From an uncultured Clostridia bacterium (GTDB taxonomy: Bacteria > Bacillota > Clostridia > Christensenellales > UBA1242): 12,495 bases of DNA. The DNA lies in assembly GCA_947631875.1 (NCBI GenBank), contig CANRMV010000020.1, forward strand, positions 1 through 12,495, given 5' to 3'. Of this stretch, positions 1 through 5,294 are shown piece by piece. The notes under the pieces are model-generated. The model was not told where the DNA came from, did no database searches, and saw only the letters and a list, made by a program, of their open reading frames with translations. How positions within the stretch are numbered: the first letter of the stretch is position 1; every line of letters starts with the position of its first letter. Position numbers and translations under genes: made by a program.

Positions 1-14
1 TTTTGTTTTGCGTA

Positions 15-25
15 GGGCTTTGCCC
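15..25. repeat. Small GC stem-loop in the left gene-free region
   Basis: A GGGC/GCCC stem closes a TTT loop. It is short but stands out from the AT-rich surroundings. There is no T-run on either side, so I do not call it a terminator. Positions 1-193 contain no gene I can support. They hold this stem-loop, another at 59-82 and the large palindrome at 102-207. Confidence 0.4.
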
Positions 26-58
26 GGCATACAAAATTGGAAATTCACTTATACCGCA

Positions 59-82
59 GCAAAATGCACAGAGTGATTTTGC
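59..82. repeat. Bulged stem-loop in the left gene-free region
   Basis: The arms GCAAAAT and ATTTTGC pair perfectly, then a bulged G, then CAC pairs with GTG around an AGA loop. This gives ten base pairs in 24 nt. No oligo-T follows on either strand, so it is not an obvious intrinsic terminator. A GC-rich run lies just to its right (95-107). Together with the palindrome at 102-207 it may form one dispersed intergenic element. That link is inference. Confidence 0.5.
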
Positions 83-101
83 AAGGTGCGAAAAGGGGCC
101 C

Positions 102-207
102 GCGGGGAAAACGAATTTTAGCGGTCAAGCACGCCTGAGATTCTTCCGCTTTGCGTCAAAATGACAGCAGGCGTGCAGTCCGCGTTTAAAATTCTAGTTG
201 TCCCCGC
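102..207. repeat. Large imperfect palindrome overlapping the 3' end of ogg
   Basis: Two arms (102-137 and 168-207) form about 31 base pairs in five blocks. GCGGGGA (102-108) pairs with TCCCCGC (201-207), AAC (110-112) with GTT (197-199), GAATTTTA (113-120) with TAAAATTC (187-194), GCGG (121-124) with CCGC (180-183), and GCACGCCTG (129-137) with CAGGCGTGC (168-176). The 30-nt loop (138-167) read on the minus strand resembles the TGTCATTCTGAGCGAAG-type repeats scattered in many bacterial genomes; I recall that resemblance and have not searched it. The right arm encodes the last residues and stop codon of ogg. A REP- or MITE-like dispersed repeat is the likeliest identity, but no transposase or target duplication is visible. 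Confidence 0.65.
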
Positions 208-1024
208 GCACACGCATATAATAAAACAAATATTGTTGTGCGTATCCCGAATACAAACCAAATTCATCAGTTAAGTTTCTTCTAATTTTTTCGCGATTTT
301 GTTCTGGCTGATAAAATTTGTTATACATTTTTTCAATCCAAGTGTCCACAGGGAAAACATCACCTCTTCCAAAACCGAAGAGCAAAACGCAATCCGCCAC
401 TTTTGGCCCAACACCAGAAAGAGTGATAAGTTTATTTCTCAACTGCTCTGTTGGCAAGGTTTGCCATGCTTGGAGCGTGTCCGCATCCACTTGCCTAACC
501 ACATTATATAAATATTTTGCCCTATATCCAGCCCCAATTTCAGCGAAAAACTTTTCGTCAACCGACAGCAACTTTTCTCTGGTTGGAAAAGCGAAATAAT
601 CTCCCTTTTTCTCGCCCAACTTTTCTCGCAAACGTCCCAAAATGAGTTGTATTCTTTTTATGTTGTTGTTTGCTGAAACAATAAAAGAAATAAGCACTTC
701 AAAAAGGTCGTTTTTCAAAATTCTAATTCCATAGCCAAACTTAATTGGCTTTTGCATAATTTGAAACTTAGAAAGTTTTTTCTTAACCAGGCCATAATCG
801 GTTTTCAAATCGAAAAAGTTTTCGAAATATCTCACATCATCGGTTAAAATTTCAAAACCTTTTTCAGTTTCAAAAATTTTGGCGTGCTTGTCTTTTGAAA
901 AAACCTCATAGAACTCCCCACAATTTTTATATGAAAAAATCTGTCCACACTCCAAAATATGGGTTGGATTGAAGTCGTCTTTGCCAAAAATTGAAATCTT
1001 GTTTTCCGCTATTTTGTATTCCAT
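194..1024 (-). CDS. ogg: 8-oxoguanine DNA glycosylase/AP lyase, OGG1-type
   Basis: This 276-residue protein is a base-excision repair enzyme of the HhH-GPD superfamily that would remove 8-oxoguanine from DNA and nick the abasic site. Residues 24-32 (ILECGQIFS) match the OGG1 N-terminal domain, and residues 117-124 (VSANNNIK) match the OGG1 opposite-base asparagine region. The helix-hairpin-helix 202-211 (LSGVGPKVAD) carries the expected Schiff-base lysine K208, and PVDTW holds the catalytic aspartate D227. The start is ATG at 1024, five bases after AGGGGAG. An in-frame TTG at 1048 lies in the rpmA terminator and is unlikely to be used. The gene sits 36 bp after rpmA, so it may depend on readthrough; I see no clear promoter of its own. 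The last codons lie inside the 102-207 palindrome. I am confident of the family. Confidence 0.94.
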   Translation of the reverse strand: MEYKIAENKISIFGKDDFNPTHILECGQIFSYKNCGEFYEVFSKDKHAKIFETEKGFEILTDDVRYFENFFDLKTDYGLVKKKLSKFQIMQKPIKFGYGIRILKNDLFEVLISFIVSANNNIKRIQLILGRLREKLGEKKGDYFAFPTREKLLSVDEKFFAEIGAGYRAKYLYNVVRQVDADTLQAWQTLPTEQLRNKLITLSGVGPKVADCVLLFGFGRGDVFPVDTWIEKMYNKFYQPEQNREKIRRNLTDEFGLYSGYAQQYLFYYMRVRGDN

Positions 1025-1046
1025 TTGCTCCCCTTGCACCCAAAAC

Positions 1047-1076
1047 AAAAAAAGGCATCTTTATTGTGCCTTTTTT
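1047..1076 (-). terminator. Intrinsic terminator of the rplU-prp-rpmA operon, overlapping the rpmA stop
   Basis: On the minus strand AAAAAAGGCA pairs with TGCCTTTTTT across a nine-base loop that contains the rpmA stop codon, and the 3' arm runs on as the U-tract. The stem is thus built from the last codons of rpmA. It is symmetrical enough to work on both strands. It separates rpmA from ogg. Confidence 0.85.
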
Positions 1077-1360
1077 ACTGCTTTCTTTTTCTCTTCAACA
1101 ACAGAAACAACATTTCTCCCGTCATGGGTTTCAAAAAGCACATTTCCGTCTTTAAGAGCAAAAAGTGTGTAATCTTTTCCAAGTGCAACATTTGTGCCAG
1201 GGTAAACCTTTGTGCCGCGTTGTCTGATTATAATTGAGCCTGCGGTTACAAATTCGCCAGCATAAGCCTTAACGCCAAGACGCTTACTTTGAGAGTCTCT
1301 GCCGTTTTTGGTGCTTCCGCCACCCTTTTTATGAGCAAAAAGTTGTAAATTTATAAACAT
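1061..1360 (-). CDS. rpmA: Large ribosomal subunit protein bL27 with cleavable N-terminal extension
   Basis: L27 lies near the peptidyl transferase centre of the 50S subunit, with its N-terminus reaching toward the tRNA acceptor ends. The 99-residue product starts MFINLQLF followed by AHKKGGGSTKNGRDS, the normal bacterial L27 N-terminus. The extra eight residues match the Firmicutes extension (MLKLNLQFF in Staphylococcus aureus) that Prp must remove. Cleavage is expected between F8 and A9, which is inferred from the S. aureus work. The gene overlaps the end of prp by ten bases, and GGAGG lies ten bases before its ATG inside the prp coding end. The C-terminus is lysine-rich (KKKAVKKAQ), and those codons double as the left arm of the operon terminator. 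Confidence 0.97.
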   Translation of the reverse strand: MFINLQLFAHKKGGGSTKNGRDSQSKRLGVKAYAGEFVTAGSIIIRQRGTKVYPGTNVALGKDYTLFALKDGNVLFETHDGRNVVSVVEEKKKAVKKAQ

Positions 1361-1668
1361 CTTTTTTTAACCTCCATTTTAACAAATTTAGGATATTGAT
1401 TTTGTATATCTTCAAGCGATTTTTCGAGTGCAACCAAAAGCACTTGTGCATTTGTGTTGTTTTCGTCAAGCAGAAGTTGCAAGTAGCCATCATCAACAGT
1501 CAGTTCGTTTTTAAGTTTCGCCTCTTCCACGCCCTTAACTGCCATTTGGGTGACAGCCGACACTGCACTGCACACAATATCTTTGCCACTTTCGGCAAAA
1601 CCGCTGTGCCCTTTCACTTGAAAACCATTTATGAATTTGTCATCTTTGAAAATATAAATCTTAATCAT
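1351..1668 (-). CDS. prp: Prp-family cysteine protease for L27 processing
   Basis: This 105-residue protein belongs to the YsxB/Prp family, which cleaves the N-terminal extension of ribosomal protein L27 in Firmicutes. The catalytic histidine and cysteine are both visible in VKGHSGFAESGKDIVCSAVS: H21 and C33 sit twelve residues apart as in S. aureus Prp. It lies between rplU and rpmA, the conserved family position, and its substrate is the next gene. It starts one base after the rplU stop (TAGTATG) with no good Shine-Dalgarno, so translation is probably coupled to rplU. Its end overlaps the rpmA start by ten bases. The C-terminal half is divergent but of normal length. Confidence 0.95.
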   Translation of the reverse strand: MIKIYIFKDDKFINGFQVKGHSGFAESGKDIVCSAVSAVTQMAVKGVEEAKLKNELTVDDGYLQLLLDENNTNAQVLLVALEKSLEDIQNQYPKFVKMEVKKRCL

Positions 1669-1669
1669 A

Positions 1670-1978
1670 CTACATCTTTATAGAAACAATTTTAATTTCT
1701 GTCCAAGGTTGTCTGTGGCCTTGTTTCTTGCGTTCATTTTTCTTTGGCTTATATTTGTAAACAACAACTTTATCGCCTTTGCCATGAGCAAGAATTTCTG
1801 CCAAAACTTCTGCATTTTTAACAGTAGGTGTTCCTGCAACAGTTTTGTCACCGTCTGAAACAAGCAAAACATCAAGTTTAACTTTGTCTCCAACAGCATT
1901 TTCAAGTTTTTCAACTTTCAAAACATCATTCAATGTGACATTATACTGTTTTCCACCTGTTTGAACAACTGCAAACAT
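1670..1978 (-). CDS. rplU: Large ribosomal subunit protein bL21
   Basis: L21 is a 50S subunit protein that binds 23S rRNA. The 102-residue product has the standard beginning MFAVVQTGGKQY and the RNA-binding C-terminal signature KKQGHRQPWTEIKI, close to the family consensus GHRQPYTKVKI. The length is normal. GGAGG lies nine bases before the ATG. It is the first gene of rplU-prp-rpmA, with a consensus promoter about 115 bp upstream and a structured leader between them. In many Firmicutes the operon continues with obgE; here ogg follows instead. Confidence 0.97.
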   Translation of the reverse strand: MFAVVQTGGKQYNVTLNDVLKVEKLENAVGDKVKLDVLLVSDGDKTVAGTPTVKNAEVLAEILAHGKGDKVVVYKYKPKKNERKKQGHRQPWTEIKIVSIKM

Positions 1979-2088
1979 AATTTTTAACCTCCTCTAACCA
2001 AACTCGCTGTCGTCTAGGCAGAGCCTGTCATTTTGTATATTTTGCCAGCAAAAGCCCAACAAAATAAGCCCGACACAAGCGGATACTC
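1979..2088 (-). ncRNA. Probable L21 leader (autoregulatory 5' UTR of rplU)
   Basis: About 110 nt lie between the expected transcription start and the rplU ATG, the place where Firmicutes carry the L21 leader RNA. A closing helix is visible: CGC (2081-2079) pairs with GCG (2007-2005) and TGTCG (2075-2071) with CGACA (2012-2008). Inside it AGGC/GCCT forms a small hairpin (2026-2016). The ribosome binding site AGAGGAGG follows the helix. Position and pairing support the call. I cannot match it to the Rfam model by eye, so the family name is inference. Confidence 0.55.
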
Positions 2089-2092
2089 GGAT

Positions 2093-2121
2093 ATAATAAC
2101 AAAAAAGCCTCGCTTTGTCAA
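2093..2121 (-). promoter_or_regulatory. Sigma-A-type promoter of rplU-prp-rpmA
   Basis: The -35 TTGACA (2121-2116) and -10 TATTAT (2098-2093) are separated by exactly 17 bases. The -35 is a perfect consensus and the -10 has one mismatch. Its spacer contains a small hairpin (2101-2116) that also resembles a terminator for serS. Confidence 0.85.
2101..2116 (-). terminator. Possible second serS terminator inside the rplU promoter
   Basis: On the minus strand AAAGC pairs with GCTTT around GAG, and the T-run totals six. The stem is only five base pairs, so it would be weak. It lies in the promoter spacer and touches the -35 box. It may back up the hairpin at 2124-2162 or may be chance. Confidence 0.35.
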
Positions 2122-2123
2122 GC

Positions 2124-2162
2124 AAAAACGCAAAATTTGTCAACAAAAACCAACAAATTTGC
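2124..2162 (-). terminator. AT-rich intrinsic terminator of serS
   Basis: It begins four bases after the serS stop codon. AAATTTGT pairs with ACAAATTT around a 12-base loop, and GC/GC extends the stem across a single-base bulge, followed by GTTTTT. The stem is AT-rich, so efficiency is uncertain. Confidence 0.6.
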
Positions 2163-2165
2163 AAA

Positions 2166-3434
2166 TTATTTCAACACTTTGCAGCCAAGATATGGCACAA
2201 GAACATCAGGAACGGTCACTGTGCCATCTGCGTTTTGATATTGCTCCAAAATTGCAGGAAATATTCGGCTTGTGGCAATTCCGCTGGCATTAAGCGTGTA
2301 AACATATTCCTTTTTGCCGTTTTTTCTTAGAACCCGCGTGTTTGTTCGTCGTGATTGATAGTCAAACGCTGTGCTTATGCTGCTCACTTCTGTGTATCTG
2401 TTCATACTTGGAATGTAAATTTCAATATCCCAAGTTTGTGCCATTCCGTGTGCATAGTCACCTCCCGCAAGTTGCACAAGACGATAGTGCAGCCCAAGTT
2501 TTTGCACAATTCGTTCCGCTTTGCCCAAAAGTTCATTCCAAGCGCGTTCGTTATCCTCTGGCAAAACATATTCCACCATTTCCACTTTGTTGAATTGATG
2601 CCCCCGTATCATGCCTTTTTCCTCTGGCCTATTGCTGCCCGCCTCGATGCGAAAACATGGCGTGTAGGCAAAATATTTCTTTGGCAACTCCTCCTCCTTC
2701 AAAACTTCGCCTCTGTGCAAATTGACAAGTGCAGTTTCCGCTGTTGGAAGAAGAAAGTTGTTTGGCAAAAATCTTTTGTCAATAAAATAATCCTCATTTG
2801 CAAACTTAGGAAATTGTCCTGCCCCAAAACCGCAATCATATTTCAAAATGTGCGGCAGAAGTTTAAACTCAAACCCGTCTGCAAGATGTTCATTTATGCA
2901 AAAATTCAAAATTGCCCATTCAAGTCTTGCACCAAGCCCTGTGTATATCCAATTTCCTTCGCCAGCAATTTTGATTGCGCGCTCATAGTCAATAAGTCCC
3001 AAGTCCTTGCAGATTTCAATATGTGTTTTTGGCTTAAAATCAAATTTTGGCTTTTCTTTAAATTCACGCAAAACCTTGTTGTTTTCCTTTCCACCTGCTG
3101 GCGTGTTTTCCGTCACAATGTTTGGCAAGGCAAAATAAATTTTATTAAACTTTTCCATTGTTTGATTGTATTTTTCAGCATATTCATTGGCTTTTTTTGT
3201 GTTTTCTCGCAATTTTTCTTGCAAATTTGCAACATTTTCACCCTTTTTCTTTGCAATTTCAAATTCTTTTGCGCCTTTATTTTTCAAAGCAAGAAGTTTT
3301 TCTTCTTCTTGTTTCAGCAAAATTGCCTTGTCATACAGCGCAAGCATTTCCTTCAAATCAACCTCATATCCGCGCTTGGCAAAACACTTTTCATAATATT
3401 CTTTTCTATTTTTAATATCTTTTATATCAAACAT
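2166..3434 (-). CDS. serS: Seryl-tRNA synthetase
   Basis: This class II aminoacyl-tRNA synthetase charges tRNA-Ser. The protein has 422 residues, the usual size. Residues 30-100 are a lysine/glutamate-rich helical region that fits the tRNA-binding coiled-coil arm. Motif 2 is at 260-288 (CFRIEAGSN, then IRGHQFNKVEMV). Motif 3 is at 380-400 (TLNASGIATSR, then AILEQYQ), with its conserved arginine at R390. The stretch 350-362 (VSSISTAFDYQSR) and GIATSR depart somewhat from the common bacterial forms (SSCSNFEDFQARR, GLAVGR), but no catalytic element seems missing. The start is ATG at 3434, seven bases after AAGGAGAT; the open frame further upstream runs through the T-box and is not coding. Expression is predicted to rise when tRNA-Ser is uncharged. 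Confidence 0.96.
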   Translation of the reverse strand: MFDIKDIKNRKEYYEKCFAKRGYEVDLKEMLALYDKAILLKQEEEKLLALKNKGAKEFEIAKKKGENVANLQEKLRENTKKANEYAEKYNQTMEKFNKIYFALPNIVTENTPAGGKENNKVLREFKEKPKFDFKPKTHIEICKDLGLIDYERAIKIAGEGNWIYTGLGARLEWAILNFCINEHLADGFEFKLLPHILKYDCGFGAGQFPKFANEDYFIDKRFLPNNFLLPTAETALVNLHRGEVLKEEELPKKYFAYTPCFRIEAGSNRPEEKGMIRGHQFNKVEMVEYVLPEDNERAWNELLGKAERIVQKLGLHYRLVQLAGGDYAHGMAQTWDIEIYIPSMNRYTEVSSISTAFDYQSRRTNTRVLRKNGKKEYVYTLNASGIATSRIFPAILEQYQNADGTVTVPDVLVPYLGCKVLK

Positions 3435-3453
3435 AATTGTTATCTCCTTTTTT

Positions 3454-3464
3454 GGCTCGTAGCC
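3454..3464 (-). other. Small hairpin just upstream of the serS ribosome binding site
   Basis: GGCT pairs with AGCC around ACG, flanked by A-runs, a few bases before AAAAAAGGAGAT. It could position the ribosome or stabilise the mRNA. No regulation can be claimed from sequence. Confidence 0.3.
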
Positions 3465-3514
3465 CTTTTTTATTGTTTTTTTTATTTTTCCATAATCTTT
3501 TGAATGAAAAACGC

Positions 3515-3568
3515 TTATCCCTTGCGGGACACTTTTAAAAATGCAATGTAAAGAAGATAAATTTTCAT
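3515..3568 (-). CDS. Possible 17-residue leader ORF between the T-box and serS
   Basis: The ORF reads MKIYLLYIAFLKVSRKG and stops with TAA. Its ATG is seven bases after GGAGG, a strong Shine-Dalgarno that lies in the 3' arm of the T-box terminator. It could therefore be translated only from transcripts that read through. The N-terminal two thirds is hydrophobic and the end is basic, which resembles a tiny membrane peptide but may be chance at this length. The last codons form a UCCC-GCAA-GGGA hairpin with a GNRA-type loop (3529-3518). It is out of frame with serS and ends 80 bases before it. I recognise no family. Confidence 0.35.
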   Translation of the reverse strand: MKIYLLYIAFLKVSRKG

Positions 3569-3600
3569 AAAAAAACCTCCAAAAGATTTCTTTTAGAGGT
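3569..3600 (-). terminator. T-box terminator hairpin of the serS leader
   Basis: ACCTCTAAAAG (3600-3590) pairs with CTTTTGGAGGT (3585-3575) around AAAT, with one mismatched position, and is followed by a run of seven Ts. The 5' arm also contains CTCTAA, which pairs with TTAGAG in the competing antiterminator, giving the classical on/off switch. Confidence 0.9.
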
Positions 3601-3791
3601 GAATTACAAATCCACGGTGCCACTCTAATTGGGCAAAGCCCCACTCATTTATCTGCATTCTTTTGTTGTGCAGTGCAACCCGACTTTCGCCAGAGCCTAC
3701 AAGGTGGAACTGGCAATCGTTTTCATTTGCTTTCACCAACCGCAAACTCTCTGCAATCAACTTTTGCCATTAGCCTTTTCAACAGCCATAT
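3569..3791 (-). promoter_or_regulatory. T-box riboswitch, tRNA-Ser specific, controlling serS
   Basis: The T-box sequence AGAGTGGCACCGTGG lies at 3626-3612. The antiterminator forms when TTAGAG (3628-3623) pairs with CTCTAA in the terminator 5' arm. The bulge reads TGGC, which complements a GCCA tRNA end; tRNA-Ser normally has G73, so this fits serine, whereas the usual TGGT fits A73. Stem I is closed by CAGAG (3753-3749) and CTCTG (3695-3691), with the AGAGAG and GGTTGGTG elements on its 5' side. UCC (3708-3706), followed by A, is the likely serine specifier codon. A CTGCA/TGCAG stem and a GGGC-TTT-GCCC stem (stem III) follow. Uncharged tRNA-Ser should stabilise antitermination. Confidence 0.93.
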
Positions 3792-3797
3792 AAAAAT

Positions 3798-3825
3798 ATT
3801 ATAACATAAAAATCGCAAAAATCAA
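3798..3825 (-). promoter_or_regulatory. Promoter of the serS T-box transcript
   Basis: The -35 TTGATT (3825-3820) and perfect -10 TATAAT (3803-3798) are spaced 16 bases apart, giving a start near 3791, just before T-box stem I. The -35 lies ten bases past the stop codon of the upstream phosphatase gene, and I see no convincing terminator between them. Confidence 0.75.
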
Positions 3826-3834
3826 GAACAAATT

Positions 3835-4383
3835 TCAATTTTTTTGGTCAAAAACAGCAATTTCCGAATTTGAAACCAAATATTCATTAAAATTTCCATT
3901 CTTAGGAAAGCCATAAAAATAGCAAAAAGACAATTTTCCTATTCCACAATGTGAAACAATCAATATGTTTTTATTCTTATATTTTGCCAAAATTTCGTCA
4001 TAAAAATTGGATACCCTTTTATATGCTTCTTTAATTGGCTCACCCAATTTTGGGTTTAAATCAACATTCCAGTCCCAGCGCAATTCTTCATATTCGTCAC
4101 TAAGTGGCTGCCCATCCAATTCTCCATCTCCACGTTCAAGCAATCTGTCATCAAAAACAATTTCTGCATTATGGTGAAATTTTGCAATCTCGCCCATTGT
4201 TTGTTTAGCACGTTGCGCCGGAGAACAAAAAATCATGTCAATTTGTTTGTCTTTCAATTTTTCGGCAGTTTTTCTTGCTTGCTCAAATCCATTTTCGTTT
4301 AGCGGAAAATCTAACTTACCAATATAAATCTTTTTGAGATTTCCTTCCGTTTCTCCATGTCTAACAAAATAAATCACAACCAT
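3835..4383 (-). CDS. Histidine phosphatase family protein (phosphoglycerate mutase-like)
   Basis: This 182-residue protein belongs to the branch-1 histidine phosphatase superfamily. The phospho-acceptor motif is RHGE (H9). R58 in CSPAQRAKQT, E83 in LLERGDGELDG and H145 in SHCGIG complete the usual active site. Such small enzymes include alpha-ribazole phosphatase, broad phosphatases and cofactor-dependent phosphoglycerate mutases. No cobalamin genes are nearby, so I do not assign a substrate. It is the last gene of sepF-lspA-rluD. Start choice is open: the ATG at 4383 has GAGG almost touching it, while GTG at 4377 is seven bases from GAGG and makes a four-base GTGA overlap with the rluD stop. 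The GTG start would remove only two residues. Confidence 0.88.
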   Translation of the reverse strand: MVVIYFVRHGETEGNLKKIYIGKLDFPLNENGFEQARKTAEKLKDKQIDMIFCSPAQRAKQTMGEIAKFHHNAEIVFDDRLLERGDGELDGQPLSDEYEELRWDWNVDLNPKLGEPIKEAYKRVSNFYDEILAKYKNKNILIVSHCGIGKLSFCYFYGFPKNGNFNEYLVSNSEIAVFDQKN

Positions 4384-5294
4384 TCCTCAACTTTTTTCAG
4401 TTTTTTCATGTAATTTTCAAAATAATCCGGCAATTTCGCCTCAAAAGTCATAAGTTTTCCCGTTCTAGGATGCGTGAAAGTGAGGCGAAAAGCATGCAAA
4501 AGTTGCCCATTAAGCCCCTTAACCTCTTTGCCATAAAGTTTATCCCCCACAACAGGATGCCCCAAGTGTTTTGCGTGAACCCTTATTTGATGCGTTCGTC
4601 CTGTTTGCAAGTTGAATTCAACAAGACAATTCTTTTCAAATCGCTGCAAAACTTTATAATCCGTCACTGCCAATCGCCCACTTTCCTGAACACTGATTTT
4701 TTTTCTATCTTTTGGGTCGCGTTTCAAAAAAGTTTCAATTCTGCCCTCATTTTCCTTCAAATTTCCATCCAAAAGTGCCAAATATGTGCGTTTTGCGCTT
4801 TTTTCCTTAATTTGTTCCGCCAAAGACGTGTGTGCAAAATCATTTTTTGCAACCACCAAAAGCCCGCTTGTGTCCTTGTCCAATCTGTGAACAATGCCGG
4901 GACGCAATTTGCCATTTATTCCGCTCAAATCTTTCACGGCAAAAAGAAGTCCATTCACAAGTGTGCCACTTTTCGTTGAACTGCATGGATGCACCACAAG
5001 CCCTTGCGGCTTGTTTATAACAACCACATCTTCATCTTGATAAACAATGTCCAAAGGGATATTTTCCGCCTCAGTGGAAATTTTTTCTGGCAAAATTTCC
5101 TCAACCTCAACCACATCGCCCGCCTTCAAAGATGTGCCAGCCTTCAAACCTGTTAAGCCATTCAAAAAAACATGTTTTTCTTCAATAAGTTTTTTTATAT
5201 GTGACCGCGTGAAAGATGTCAGTTTTTCCTGCAAAAAAACATCCAGCCTCTTTTTTGAGTCCTCATTTGAAACAACAAACCTACTTTTTGTCAT
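4374..5294 (-). CDS. rluD: RluA-family pseudouridine synthase, RluD-type
   Basis: This 306-residue enzyme converts uridines to pseudouridine, by family most likely in helix 69 of 23S rRNA. Residues 1-65 form an S4 RNA-binding domain (KRLDVFLQEKL, then SHIKKLIEEKHVFLNG). The catalytic domain carries VHRLDKDTSGLLVVAK with catalytic D139, and the family signatures NKPQGLVVHP and QTGRTHQIRVH. The start is ATG at 5294, six bases after AAGGA; the upstream extension lies within lspA. It overlaps the end of lspA by 14 bases, so the two are probably translationally coupled. lspA followed by an RluD-type gene is a common Firmicutes pair. Which RluA paralogue it is cannot be settled here. Confidence 0.93.
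   Translation of the reverse strand: MTKSRFVVSNEDSKKRLDVFLQEKLTSFTRSHIKKLIEEKHVFLNGLTGLKAGTSLKAGDVVEVEEILPEKISTEAENIPLDIVYQDEDVVVINKPQGLVVHPCSSTKSGTLVNGLLFAVKDLSGINGKLRPGIVHRLDKDTSGLLVVAKNDFAHTSLAEQIKEKSAKRTYLALLDGNLKENEGRIETFLKRDPKDRKKISVQESGRLAVTDYKVLQRFEKNCLVEFNLQTGRTHQIRVHAKHLGHPVVGDKLYGKEVKGLNGQLLHAFRLTFTHPRTGKLMTFEAKLPDYFENYMKKLKKVEEWL

Noticed and set aside
1025..1048. TTG-initiated upstream extension of ogg
   Set aside because: It would start in the U-tract of the rpmA terminator with no ribosome binding site. ATG at 1024 has AGGGGAG five bases upstream and gives the normal family N-terminus.
2024..2037. CTGTCATTTTG shared between the rplU leader and the loop of the 102-207 palindrome
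   Set aside because: An 11-base match within a 12.5-kb AT-rich window is expected by chance, and no further similarity flanks it.
3454..3472. Plus-strand terminator look-alike (GGCT-CGT-AGCC then a T-run) in the serS leader
   Set aside because: No plus-strand gene or promoter feeds it. The T-run is the complement of the A-rich stretch before the serS ribosome binding site.
2355..3503. Plus-strand open frame of 382 codons
   Set aside because: It lies opposite serS and its T-box leader. The product is rich in F, C, K and I with no family pattern, and the serS reading is certain.
3631..3641. GGGCTTTGCCC occurring both here and at 15-25
   Set aside because: Here it is stem III of the T-box. 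The other copy is in an unrelated context, and short self-complementary 11-mers recur by chance.
3435..3644. In-frame extension of serS by 70 codons
   Set aside because: It runs through the T-box antiterminator and terminator. The ATG at 3434 has a strong ribosome binding site and begins the normal SerRS N-terminus.
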